A stretch of DNA of 6,099 nucleotides from Actinomycetes bacterium (GCA_030609215.1 JAUWCR010000091.1:1-6099); one strand, 5' to 3'; positions 1 through 6,099 are shown, counted from the first letter of the stretch. Program-made: numbers and translations. The notes: a model not told the origin generated them from the sequence alone.

Positions 1-588
1 ATATTCAAGAAGTACCCTGTGATCTGAAGTAATGTAAGGCTCACACTCACAGCCATTTAGAATCACAGTATCAATATTTACTCCAGGAGGTGGTGAAAGT
101 TTAACATGTGTGGGGAAAGCAGCTCCTCCTAACCCTACCACTCCTCCTTCTCTTATTTTACTCAATATTTCTTTACTAGAAAGTGAATCAATAATACCAG
201 TTATCTTCGGTAATTCACCCGCATTATCTGCGTCTGATAATTTCTCAAGATCAACCCAGGAATTTTTACCGTCAGACGCAATCATTACAGCATCCCCAAA
301 AATACTGGTTGCTGGATTTATAACTTTAATATTTTTTACTACTTTTCCCGAGATAGGTGAATGAATAGGAGCAGATACGTAACTTTCAGTATCTGCAATT
401 TTTTGTCCAGTTTTAACTTCATCGCCTCTTTTAACCAAAAACTTACACGGAGCTCCAATGTTTTGTTGGATTGGAATAACTACATTATCTGGAATTTTAA
501 AAACCTCAATAGATTTCTTTTCAGTAAATTTAGCTTCAGGCAGCTTAAGCCCCCTGGGAGCACTTCTTATCTTAATTACAGATTTCAT
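1..588 (-). CDS. rnfC: RnfC, electron transport complex subunit C (N-terminal part, truncated by window edge)
   Basis: This is the N-terminal 196 residues of RnfC, the peripheral Rnf subunit that binds FMN, NAD(H) and iron-sulfur clusters and links NAD+/ferredoxin redox chemistry to ion pumping at the membrane. Visible segments: VVIPIQQNIGAPCKFLVKRG (36-55) followed by VSAPIHSPISGKV (71-83), the RnfC barrel-sandwich region; then GGVVGLGGAAFPTHVKL (148-164) and NGCECEPYITSDHRVL (178-193), the start of the NuoF-like flavin/NADH-binding domain. The ATG at 586-588 is the only plausible start, because an in-frame TAA lies at 592-594. No Shine-Dalgarno sequence precedes it. The usual GG-HPP-K motif near the N-terminus is degenerate here (PRGLKLPEAK, 11-20). 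The reading frame is open at position 1, so the 4Fe-4S region and the downstream rnf genes lie outside. apbE is 95 bp upstream on the same strand. PrdC-like RnfC paralogues are an alternative, but the start of the protein and the apbE neighbour favour true RnfC. Confidence 0.92.
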   Translation of the reverse strand, partial: MKSVIKIRSAPRGLKLPEAKFTEKKSIEVFKIPDNVVIPIQQNIGAPCKFLVKRGDEVKTGQKIADTESYVSAPIHSPISGKVVKNIKVINPATSIFGDAVMIASDGKNSWVDLEKLSDADNAGELPKITGIIDSLSSKEILSKIREGGVVGLGGAAFPTHVKLSPPPGVNIDTVILNGCECEPYITSDHRVLLEY

Positions 589-683
589 AATTTATATTAA
601 ACTTTAAAACCAAAAAATTTATAAAAACCCACCCCTAATATTTCTATATTTTCTAATAATTTATTTCTATTTAAGATGGTTTT
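589..683 (-). other. apbE-rnfC intergenic region, AT-rich, no defined element
   Basis: This 95-bp gap is very AT-rich. It holds a 9-bp direct repeat, TATTTCTAT on the plus strand, at 639-647 and 662-670 (starts 23 bp apart). On the minus strand there is an SD-like AGGGGTGG (about 629-636), but it is about 40 nt from the rnfC ATG, too far to serve it. I find no GC-rich hairpin with a T-run and no convincing -35/-10 pair. The simplest reading is that rnfC is transcribed through from apbE, but this is inference. Confidence 0.4.
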
Positions 684-1697
684 CTAATTACTTAAATACT
701 TGCTAAGTCCGCTTGATTTATAAATATTTCTTTCACTATCTATAATTAATGCTTCTGCATTATCCAATGATTCTATCAGCTTTAATCCGTCTTGTGAACC
801 CATAACAAAAATTGATGTTGCCAAAGTATCTGCCTCTGTACATGTTTCTGCTATAACAGTAACACTAATACATTTATCAGCAGAAAATCCTGTTTTTGGA
901 TCAATTATATGATGAAACTCTTTCTTGGGATCAAAATACCTGTAATAATTTCCTGATGTTGCAACAGCTTTTCCTGCAAAACTGAAGGAAGCAATACTCT
1001 CATCTGTATTATCCGGATTCTCCAGGCTGATATTCCACATTTCTCCATCACCTTTTGTCCCGATGGAGACTATATCTCCACCAGCATTTATCAGAGCGTT
1101 CTCAACCCCTGCCTCCTGTATAACATCCATCGCCTTGTCAATAATATAGCCTTTAGCAATTCCACCTAGTGTAACTGACATCCCGTCCAGCCCAAATTCT
1201 ATTTTTCTATCCTCAATATTAATTTTATCTGAGCCAACAAGCATCAGAACTTCGGATATCTTTTTAGCCTGAGCTTCTTCACTTTCTTTCCATAGTCCTT
1301 CAGACCATAGTTTTAAGAGAGGCTCAATAGTTATATCAAAACTGCCATCAGTAATATTATAATATTCTATTGATAAATCTATCATTTCTAACAATTCATC
1401 TGATGCTTCATCTAAATACCCCTGCTGATTGAGCCTGCATATTTCACTGTTCTCATCATAACTTGAAGCAATTCTTTCAAGTTCCTCAATTTTCTTATAT
1501 GCTGATTCAATAATTTCATTACCACAGTTTTCGTCTGCATATACAATTATACTTACATAGGTTCCCATATACTGTTGGGTTTCTTCAACTCTTTCCAGAG
1601 AGATTTTCTTGCAGCCGCCAAGAGAAATAAATACAATGGAGAATAGAAAAATGATAAAAAAAATAAAAATAACCTTTATTTTTATGCCCTTAAACAA
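684..1697 (-). CDS. apbE: FAD:protein FMN transferase (ApbE family lipoprotein)
   Basis: ApbE-family enzymes use FAD and Mg2+ to attach FMN covalently through a phosphoester bond to threonine in target flavoproteins, including RnfG and RnfD. The family motifs appear in order: MGTY (44-47), DGSFDITIEPL (117-127), GGIAKGYIIDK (178-188), NAGGD (204-208), ATSGNYYRYF (246-255), HHIIDPKTG (262-270) and TEADTLATSIFVMG (287-300), which carries the conserved Asp and Thr associated with metal binding. At 337 residues it has the usual family length and seems intact. The N-terminus is a hydrophobic signal peptide ending in a lipobox, LGGC, with Cys29 as the lipidation site, so the enzyme should be anchored on the outer face of the cytoplasmic membrane, where Rnf flavinylation occurs. 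The start is TTG at 1695-1697, backed by a strong AGGAGG just upstream; no in-frame ATG occurs before residue 44. Its position directly before rnfC indicates that Rnf subunits are its substrates (inference). Confidence 0.95.
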   Translation of the reverse strand: MFKGIKIKVIFIFFIIFLFSIVFISLGGCKKISLERVEETQQYMGTYVSIIVYADENCGNEIIESAYKKIEELERIASSYDENSEICRLNQQGYLDEASDELLEMIDLSIEYYNITDGSFDITIEPLLKLWSEGLWKESEEAQAKKISEVLMLVGSDKINIEDRKIEFGLDGMSVTLGGIAKGYIIDKAMDVIQEAGVENALINAGGDIVSIGTKGDGEMWNISLENPDNTDESIASFSFAGKAVATSGNYYRYFDPKKEFHHIIDPKTGFSADKCISVTVIAETCTEADTLATSIFVMGSQDGLKLIESLDNAEALIIDSERNIYKSSGLSKYLSN

Positions 1698-1701
1698 TTA
1701 T

Positions 1702-1707
1702 CCTCCT
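1702..1707 (-). promoter_or_regulatory. Shine-Dalgarno site deciding the apbE TTG start
   Basis: On the minus strand AGGAGG is followed by a 4-nt spacer (ATAA) and then TTG. It is the only consensus ribosome binding site in the window, and it supports the non-ATG start of apbE at 1697. The spacing is a little short. Confidence 0.8.
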
Positions 1708-1786
1708 TTCTATCATTTTTACTAAACAATCCAGGTTTTATTAAATTTTAAAAAAACTTTTACTTAACTAACCAGACTACAATTAA

Positions 1787-3157
1787 TTAGCCCAAAAAAG
1801 ACTTGTCTTGTAAATTCCTAAGCTCGAGCAACAGTGGAGCACAAGAAAATTCTACATCATCATATTTTATCGTTTGATCCTTTTTGATATCTCTTTTTAA
1901 AGTACTTCCTTCAGCTAACCCTATAGGCAGCAAGCTTTCCTCTTTTGCATTTTTATACAGCTCAATAAGTCCATAAACAGTGTAACCACCTATTCCATCA
2001 ATTACCTCTCCAGCCTTTAAATCCTTTTTAGCTGCAGTAATAACATCAGATACAAGTCCTCCCTTTGGAACTATTGTAGGTTCATTATAGAAATAAACTC
2101 TTGCAACCGATAATGGGGTCTCAATACTGGTTAGATGATAAGGACGGTAAAGCAGATAATTTGGCCCCTCTCCTAATTGAAGATATTTTAAATCCTTTTT
2201 TATTATTTCGTTACCAGTTGTATAAACTAAAAAAACTCCTGGAGCAATATCACCAATTGCAAAATCAACTACTCCTTTTTTCTCTAGGATTCCTCCATCT
2301 TTTTTTAGTTTAAATATTTCAACCAAATCGGAAACATTTGCTTTTGGCCCATGCATTCCTCTACAATCTGGGACAAGACCAGTGGCGTTAGATACGCAAG
2401 CCATTTCTATCATGGATTTTGTCCCATCAACAAAAGAAGTCATCATTCTCGCACTTGATCCTTTAGCAGCAGCATATTCTGCCAGTGTTGTGGGATTAGC
2501 GTATCTGTCTAAGGGATTATTTTTACCTTTGCCGGCTGCTATGACTTCAAGTCCTAATGCATCTGAAAAATCATATAATTCTTTAAGTGCGCCTGGCTCA
2601 TCACCTGCTGAAACTGTATATACACTGCCATATCTGTCAGCAAAATTTTTAAGGATTGGACCGATAGTTATGTCTGCTTCAACATTTAACGAAACTACAT
2701 TTTTCTTGCATGCTATTGAATTAAGTGTTATATAAGCACCTGCAGCAGGACTGCCAGTTGCATCTAAAACTACATCTACGTCCTCTATTGCAGATAGATA
2801 AAAAAGATCATTCGTGATTATAATTTTACCTTCTTTAACTGCTCTATTTAATTGCTTTTTTATATTTTCATTTACAACTCCACTTTTACCAATAATCTTT
2901 TCTATAGTTATATTTTTATCACTGATTTTATCTTCACTGCCAGTTACAAATACTTCGCTTTTCTTTATGCCTAAATCGCCGGCAATTTTTGCGGTTCTTT
3001 CTATGTCTCTATTGGCTACTGCAAGAACTTTAAACCCTTTTAAATCTCTCATATGGGAAATTAAGCCCTTTCCCATCTGCCCTACTCCAGCAATAGCAAC
3101 ATTTATTGACTTTCCTTCTCTTTGTAAAGAATCTAATTTATTATTTAATCCTAACAA
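1787..3157 (-). CDS. NAD(P)-dependent oxidoreductase with C-terminal SAF domain (predicted homoserine dehydrogenase-like)
   Basis: The protein has 456 residues. After a short leader comes a Rossmann dinucleotide-binding start, INVAIAGVGQMGKG (18-31), ending in a GxGxxG glycine motif, then a strand with VLDATGSPAAGA (130-141), typical of homoserine-dehydrogenase-like NAD(P)-binding folds. The middle has SLNVEADITIGPIL (156-169), SAGDEPGALKELYDF (183-197) and YRPYHLTSIETPLSV (337-351). The C-terminus (about 373-445) resembles a SAF domain, the antifreeze/FlgA-like fold, including LPIGLAEGSTLKRDI (410-424). I recognise the architecture annotated as 'predicted homoserine dehydrogenase with SAF domain', sometimes mislabelled as FlgA-like. 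The substrate is not established, and real homoserine dehydrogenases have a different C-terminal part. The start is TTG at 3155-3157 with a weak GGGG at 3164-3167; no ATG, GTG or TTG lies further upstream before the stop at 3194-3196. No signal peptide, so cytoplasmic. apbE follows 89 bp downstream on the same strand. Confidence 0.85.
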   Translation of the reverse strand: MLGLNNKLDSLQREGKSINVAIAGVGQMGKGLISHMRDLKGFKVLAVANRDIERTAKIAGDLGIKKSEVFVTGSEDKISDKNITIEKIIGKSGVVNENIKKQLNRAVKEGKIIITNDLFYLSAIEDVDVVLDATGSPAAGAYITLNSIACKKNVVSLNVEADITIGPILKNFADRYGSVYTVSAGDEPGALKELYDFSDALGLEVIAAGKGKNNPLDRYANPTTLAEYAAAKGSSARMMTSFVDGTKSMIEMACVSNATGLVPDCRGMHGPKANVSDLVEIFKLKKDGGILEKKGVVDFAIGDIAPGVFLVYTTGNEIIKKDLKYLQLGEGPNYLLYRPYHLTSIETPLSVARVYFYNEPTIVPKGGLVSDVITAAKKDLKAGEVIDGIGGYTVYGLIELYKNAKEESLLPIGLAEGSTLKRDIKKDQTIKYDDVEFSCAPLLLELRNLQDKSFLG

Positions 3158-3210
3158 TTTTAGCCCCGAAAGATTTGTATGATATGATAAATTTTAATAA
3201 AACACGGTGT

Positions 3211-3226
3211 ATTATATTATATTATT
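3211..3226. repeat. Short ATTAT tandem repeat overlapping the predicted -10 element
   Basis: The plus strand reads ATTAT ATTAT ATTATT, three near-exact 5-bp units. Read on the minus strand this places two TATAAT hexamers 5 bp apart inside the predicted promoter, so a gain or loss of one unit would change the -35/-10 spacing. Confidence 0.6.
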
Positions 3227-3240
3227 CACATCAATAACAA
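3211..3240 (-). promoter_or_regulatory. Predicted sigma-70-like promoter for the SAF oxidoreductase (and possibly apbE-rnfC)
   Basis: On the minus strand, TTGTTA (3240-3235) and a perfect TATAAT (3216-3211) are separated by 18 bp. The predicted transcript would start near 3204 and carry a leader of about 47 nt before the TTG at 3157. A second TATAAT lies 5 bp upstream (3221-3216) because the region is an ATTAT tandem repeat, but that copy is only 13 bp from the -35 element. A small palindrome ACAC-C-GTGT (3202-3210) sits between the -10 and the predicted start and could be an operator half-site pair or chance. AT-rich DNA readily produces TATAAT by chance, so this is a moderate call. Confidence 0.5.
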
Positions 3241-3276
3241 GTATTTATTCTTATAAATATTACAAGCTGTAAGAAA

Positions 3277-4551
3277 TCATTCAAAGCTAAGGGTATTCAG
3301 CATTCCGTAATAAATTGCTTCTAAAATTTCGGCGTAATCAGAATTTGATAGCCCCTCAAATAAATACAGCTTATTATTATCAGTTATAAAACATAAATTC
3401 ATTTTCCAATATTTATTTTCATCATCTAAATACTCATAAGAAAATTCCTTTACTGATATCGAGTTTAACTCATAATCCTTATGTCCGCTATTAGTTTGCT
3501 CCCAATTATTAGTAGAGATTATACTGCTTGATATTGCATCTGCATATTCTAAAAACTCTTCTTCGCCTGGATAATAACTTTCATTTATCACCCATAGTGT
3601 TAATATCAAAGGTTCACTGCCAGAAAACGGCGAAAAATCTACTGCAAGTCCAGTTTCATCCTTACAGTCACTAACTTCACAATCCTGTGGATATTTAATT
3701 AAGAATTTAAACTGCTCGTTGCTATACGTGTTACTTAGTTCTATTACTGGCGCTACAACCTTAAAATCATGTTTCTGGTAAAGACTGCCGTTAAGATACA
3801 CTTCAACACTATAACTTCCAGATTTCCACGGAATATCACTGAAAAACTTAAAAGCAGTATATGACTGCTTGTAATAATTTTCTACAGTTTCAAATTGATT
3901 TTCCTGCAACAAATCACTGTCATTAAAAAATAATTTAGCTCCTACAGTATTTCCCTCAATCTGATAATCCAATTTTACACATGCATAAAAAATATCAAAG
4001 ACATCAAATTGACTCTTTGTATTTAAAGGTTCATAATCATCGCTAACCTCATCTGCAAGCAATACTTCCAGGATCTTTACATCAGGAATTAGTATTTTAA
4101 ATTCAGCAGTATCTACAAGCATAGAGTTATGGAAAAATTCAACAATATACTCCCCTGGTTCTGCTAAAATATTATCCTTCTCTTCATCTTCTTTATCTAA
4201 ATAGATGCTGCTTGCAATATATCCTTCAATATAGCCCTTCTTTTCTGCAGAATATTTATCTGTGCTTTCAAAAATTATTTTACCAGTTTCTTTATTCTTC
4301 CAGACAAAACTAAAATTATCTTCACTTTTTATGCCTGCTGCTTTAATAGTTGCAAAAATCTGCTGAACTCCTATATCAAAACTACCTTTTGGAACAACTG
4401 GAGCATAAGTCCCTTCATCCAGCTTTTCACAAGTTACAATCTCTCCAAAATCAAGATCAGGAGCACAGGATAGAAGATTAAAATTAAAAAATAATACTGC
4501 AGCACAAAGAGTTAGAAATATAGAAATTTTTTTAAAGTAAAAATTTTTCAC
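3277..4551 (-). CDS. Predicted lipoprotein with two similar beta-rich modules and a distinct C-terminal domain, function unknown
   Basis: I do not recognise a named family for this 424-residue protein. The N-terminus is a clear lipoprotein signal peptide: MKNFYFKK, a hydrophobic stretch, then LLSC with Cys29 as the predicted lipidation site, so it should be membrane-anchored outside the cytoplasm. Two segments look alike. Residues 58-153 begin FDIGVQQIFATIK and end PGEYIVEFFHNSMLVDTAEF; residues 182-265 begin FDVFDIFYACVKL and end SGSYSVEVYLNGSLYQKHDF. Both suggest an Ig-like beta sandwich. Residues 276-424 form another domain, starting FKFLIKYPQDC and containing VDFSPFSG, which recalls small PsbP-like or DUF1795-type modules (weak impression). 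It is acidic and has no visible catalytic motif. The start is GTG at 4549-4551, the only start codon between the upstream stop (4564-4566) and the signal peptide; no Shine-Dalgarno is visible. The membrane EEP gene ends 44 bp upstream, suggesting cotranscription and a shared envelope role. Confidence 0.8.
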   Translation of the reverse strand: MKNFYFKKISIFLTLCAAVLFFNFNLLSCAPDLDFGEIVTCEKLDEGTYAPVVPKGSFDIGVQQIFATIKAAGIKSEDNFSFVWKNKETGKIIFESTDKYSAEKKGYIEGYIASSIYLDKEDEEKDNILAEPGEYIVEFFHNSMLVDTAEFKILIPDVKILEVLLADEVSDDYEPLNTKSQFDVFDIFYACVKLDYQIEGNTVGAKLFFNDSDLLQENQFETVENYYKQSYTAFKFFSDIPWKSGSYSVEVYLNGSLYQKHDFKVVAPVIELSNTYSNEQFKFLIKYPQDCEVSDCKDETGLAVDFSPFSGSEPLILTLWVINESYYPGEEEFLEYADAISSSIISTNNWEQTNSGHKDYELNSISVKEFSYEYLDDENKYWKMNLCFITDNNKLYLFEGLSNSDYAEILEAIYYGMLNTLSFE

Positions 4552-4595
4552 TATACTAGATGATTAAATCTGAAAATTTATTTTTATTTTACCTG

Positions 4596-6099
4596 TCACT
4601 TGATATCTACAGCAATAGGTAAGTGGTCAGAAGCAATGCTATAAGGAACTACCAGATTTGATATCCTAATATCATCTGTTACCCATATATAGTCAATCCT
4701 TCTATAAGATTTGTAATGAACCCATGTTAATCCTTCGCCTTTACCTATTAATGCATGTGAGTCTAAAAGTCCTGCGTCATACATCACCCGTATTTCCGGA
4801 TCATTCGGCTCTGCATTAAAATCACCCATAATAGCTGTCCTTTCCAATCCGCCCCATTCTTCTATAAGACTCTCTACCTGGCTTTCCCTTATATATCCTT
4901 CATCTTCTATATGATGTAAATGAACACACAGAATATTAATATTTTCATTTTCAGCAAGCTTTATTTCTGCCAGGATAAAACTTCTACGTAATGGTGCACC
5001 CATTCTAGGTAAAAAACCACTCTTTATAATTTCAACAGGATACCTGCTTAAAATAGCATTCCCCCAGACTGCATCTGATGCCGGCATAAAAATATAATCC
5101 ATTTCCAATCTATCAGAAAGCCAGCTTAAATTATCCACTGAGCTATTTATTACCCAACCCCTGGAAACTTCCTGAAGAGCTACAACATCAGCTCCATTTC
5201 TTTCTATTACTTCTGCAATACTTTCTAAATCCAGATATCCATTTATATTAAATCCCTGATGAATATTGTAAGTCATGACAGTAACAGAATCTTCTTCACT
5301 TGCAACATAAGAAGGAGCTTTTGTAGGCACAAACATAATTATGGGAATAATTAATAAACACAGGAGTAAATACAAGGGCTTGTAATTCTTACTGGCAATA
5401 GAACCCGTATTTGCACTTTTTATTCTACTATTATCCCTATAATTTTTCTCCTGTCTTTTCCTGAGTATAACTGCTACAAGTCCGCAAATTGCAATAAAGA
5501 TAGCAATAAACACTGGAACCAGCCAATTATCAAAAGGAAGACTAATGTCATAGCTCGCATAATAAATAAAAATTAATATAAAAAATAGTATTCCTCCTGT
5601 TGCCACTGCAGAAGTTGTTTTCCAGGGTGCTTTTTCAGCTGAGCCGCCTGCAGCCTTATATAAAACAATAAGTAAAAGCCATACAGCTCCTATCTGGCCA
5701 AAAATTAACTGAATAATATACAGATAACCGACAGCATCAGGCCAGAAAGAAAAAATAAGAAATATTGAGGCCAATATAGTAATAATAATTCTCGTTTTTA
5801 TTATATTAAAAAAGTATGTGAAACTGAATGCAATAATATTTGCAGCCAATATTACTATAAGAGACAGTGCCAAATTAGATCTTGTAAGTGCCATACATGC
5901 TGCCAGATTCTGAAACTTAAGCAGCTGAAGCAAAATCCAGGGAAGGATTATAATTAAAGTATAAAAACTGGCTCTACTGCCATCCCTGAATTTAATTACT
6001 TCTAAATCTGCAGCAGATATCCTAAAAATTATCCATAACTGGATTACAGCCAATAATAAAATAAAAAGATGTATCGCTGTAGTTGACCTCCAAATTATA
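4596..6099 (-). CDS. Multi-pass membrane protein with C-terminal endonuclease/exonuclease/phosphatase (EEP) domain, N-terminus beyond the window
   Basis: The frame stays open to the window edge, giving 500 in-window residues (residue 1 = codon 6096-6098). A TTG at 6051-6053 could be read as a start, but it lacks a ribosome binding site and would cut a hydrophobic helix (about 8-27) in two, so the true start is probably upstream. About eight membrane segments lie near 8-27, 44-62, 76-98, 104-121, 125-147, 167-183, 192-212 and 241-258. The C-terminal half (about 272-500) is an EEP domain with its full motif set: TYNIHQGF (Asn278), ADVVALQEV (Glu310), VHLHH (His393), MGDFNAEP (Asp426, Asn428), RRIDYIW (Asp469) and SDHLPI (Asp491, His492), so it should be an active metal-dependent phosphodiesterase or phosphatase. 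A positively charged loop (RKRQEKNYRD) before the last helix should be cytoplasmic, placing the catalytic domain outside. The substrate is unknown; lipid head groups or phospho-sugars are plausible, secreted nuclease less so. A lipoprotein gene follows 44 bp downstream. Confidence 0.88.
   Translation of the reverse strand, partial: IIWRSTTAIHLFILLLAVIQLWIIFRISAADLEVIKFRDGSRASFYTLIIILPWILLQLLKFQNLAACMALTRSNLALSLIVILAANIIAFSFTYFFNIIKTRIIITILASIFLIFSFWPDAVGYLYIIQLIFGQIGAVWLLLIVLYKAAGGSAEKAPWKTTSAVATGGILFFILIFIYYASYDISLPFDNWLVPVFIAIFIAICGLVAVILRKRQEKNYRDNSRIKSANTGSIASKNYKPLYLLLCLLIIPIIMFVPTKAPSYVASEEDSVTVMTYNIHQGFNINGYLDLESIAEVIERNGADVVALQEVSRGWVINSSVDNLSWLSDRLEMDYIFMPASDAVWGNAILSRYPVEIIKSGFLPRMGAPLRRSFILAEIKLAENENINILCVHLHHIEDEGYIRESQVESLIEEWGGLERTAIMGDFNAEPNDPEIRVMYDAGLLDSHALIGKGEGLTWVHYKSYRRIDYIWVTDDIRISNLVVPYSIASDHLPIAVDIK

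Noticed and set aside
110..600. Plus-strand open frames of 84 and 79 codons
   Set aside because: They are antisense to rnfC, which has clear family motifs; they have no ribosome binding site and no recognisable protein features.
1656..1663. Run of eight A (U8 in the mRNA) in the apbE signal-peptide region as a phase-variable tract
   Set aside because: Hydrophobic signal peptides in AT-rich genomes naturally use TTT/ATT codons; an 8-nt run is not unusual and the frame is intact.
1691..1717. Mini-ORF on the minus strand (MIERRIIV then stop) overlapping the apbE start
   Set aside because: Its ATG has no ribosome binding site of its own and it is only eight codons; the AGGAGG inside it is better explained as the apbE site.
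1787..3157. Annotation as a true homoserine dehydrogenase or as a flagellar FlgA protein
   Set aside because: The C-terminal SAF module differs from homoserine dehydrogenase, and the Rossmann domain rules out FlgA; only a family-level name is justified.
2101..3182. Three plus-strand open frames of 70, 117 and 122 codons
   Set aside because: They are antisense to the SAF oxidoreductase, whose motifs cover the same stretch; they look like shadows of its codon use.
3250..3266. Hairpin just after the lipoprotein stop (CTTGTAA, loop TAT, TTATAAG) as a terminator
   Set aside because: The 7-bp stem is AT-rich with a G-U pair and is not followed by a T-run on the minus strand, so it is too weak to call a terminator.
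4596..5345. EEP domain as a DNA repair exonuclease (ExoA/XthA)
   Set aside because: The domain follows membrane helices and is predicted to be outside the cytoplasm, which does not suit DNA repair.

Overview
The window is AT-rich and densely coding. All five genes lie on the minus strand, so transcription runs from high to low coordinates. An Rnf-type electron-transport gene beside a flavin-transfer lipoprotein gene points to an anaerobic bacterium with Rnf-based energy conservation. The base composition, the two lipoprotein signal peptides and the AGGAGG ribosome binding site before apbE would suit an AT-rich clostridial or halanaerobial Firmicute, or a lineage such as Atribacterota. The sequence alone does not settle the lineage.

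Layout in transcription order: (1) 6099-4596, a multi-pass membrane protein with a C-terminal endonuclease/exonuclease/phosphatase (EEP) domain, open at the window edge. (2) 4551-3277, a lipoprotein with two similar beta-rich modules and a distinct C-terminal domain, function unknown. (3) A 119-bp gap with a good sigma-70-like promoter. (4) 3157-1787, a Rossmann-fold oxidoreductase with a C-terminal SAF domain, of the type annotated as 'predicted homoserine dehydrogenase' (true substrate unknown). (5) 1697-684, apbE, the FAD:protein FMN transferase. (6) 588-1, the N-terminal 196 residues of rnfC, running off the left edge.

The clearest functional unit is apbE-rnfC. ApbE attaches FMN covalently to threonines of RnfG and RnfD, and RnfC is the soluble subunit through which the Rnf complex exchanges electrons with NAD(H). 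The remaining rnf genes are expected just beyond position 1. The SAF oxidoreductase lies 89 bp upstream of apbE on the same strand and may be cotranscribed, with the promoter at 3211-3240 serving the set. The EEP and lipoprotein genes are 44 bp apart and look like a separate, envelope-located pair. Topology reasoning places the EEP domain outside the cytoplasm, where the lipoprotein would also be.

I see no mobile element, CRISPR array, RNA gene or phage feature. The parts that deserve a second look are the membrane-EEP architecture, the duplicated modules in the lipoprotein, the diverged N-terminus of RnfC, the SAF oxidoreductase beside an Rnf locus, and the scarcity of ATG starts (one in four visible starts).
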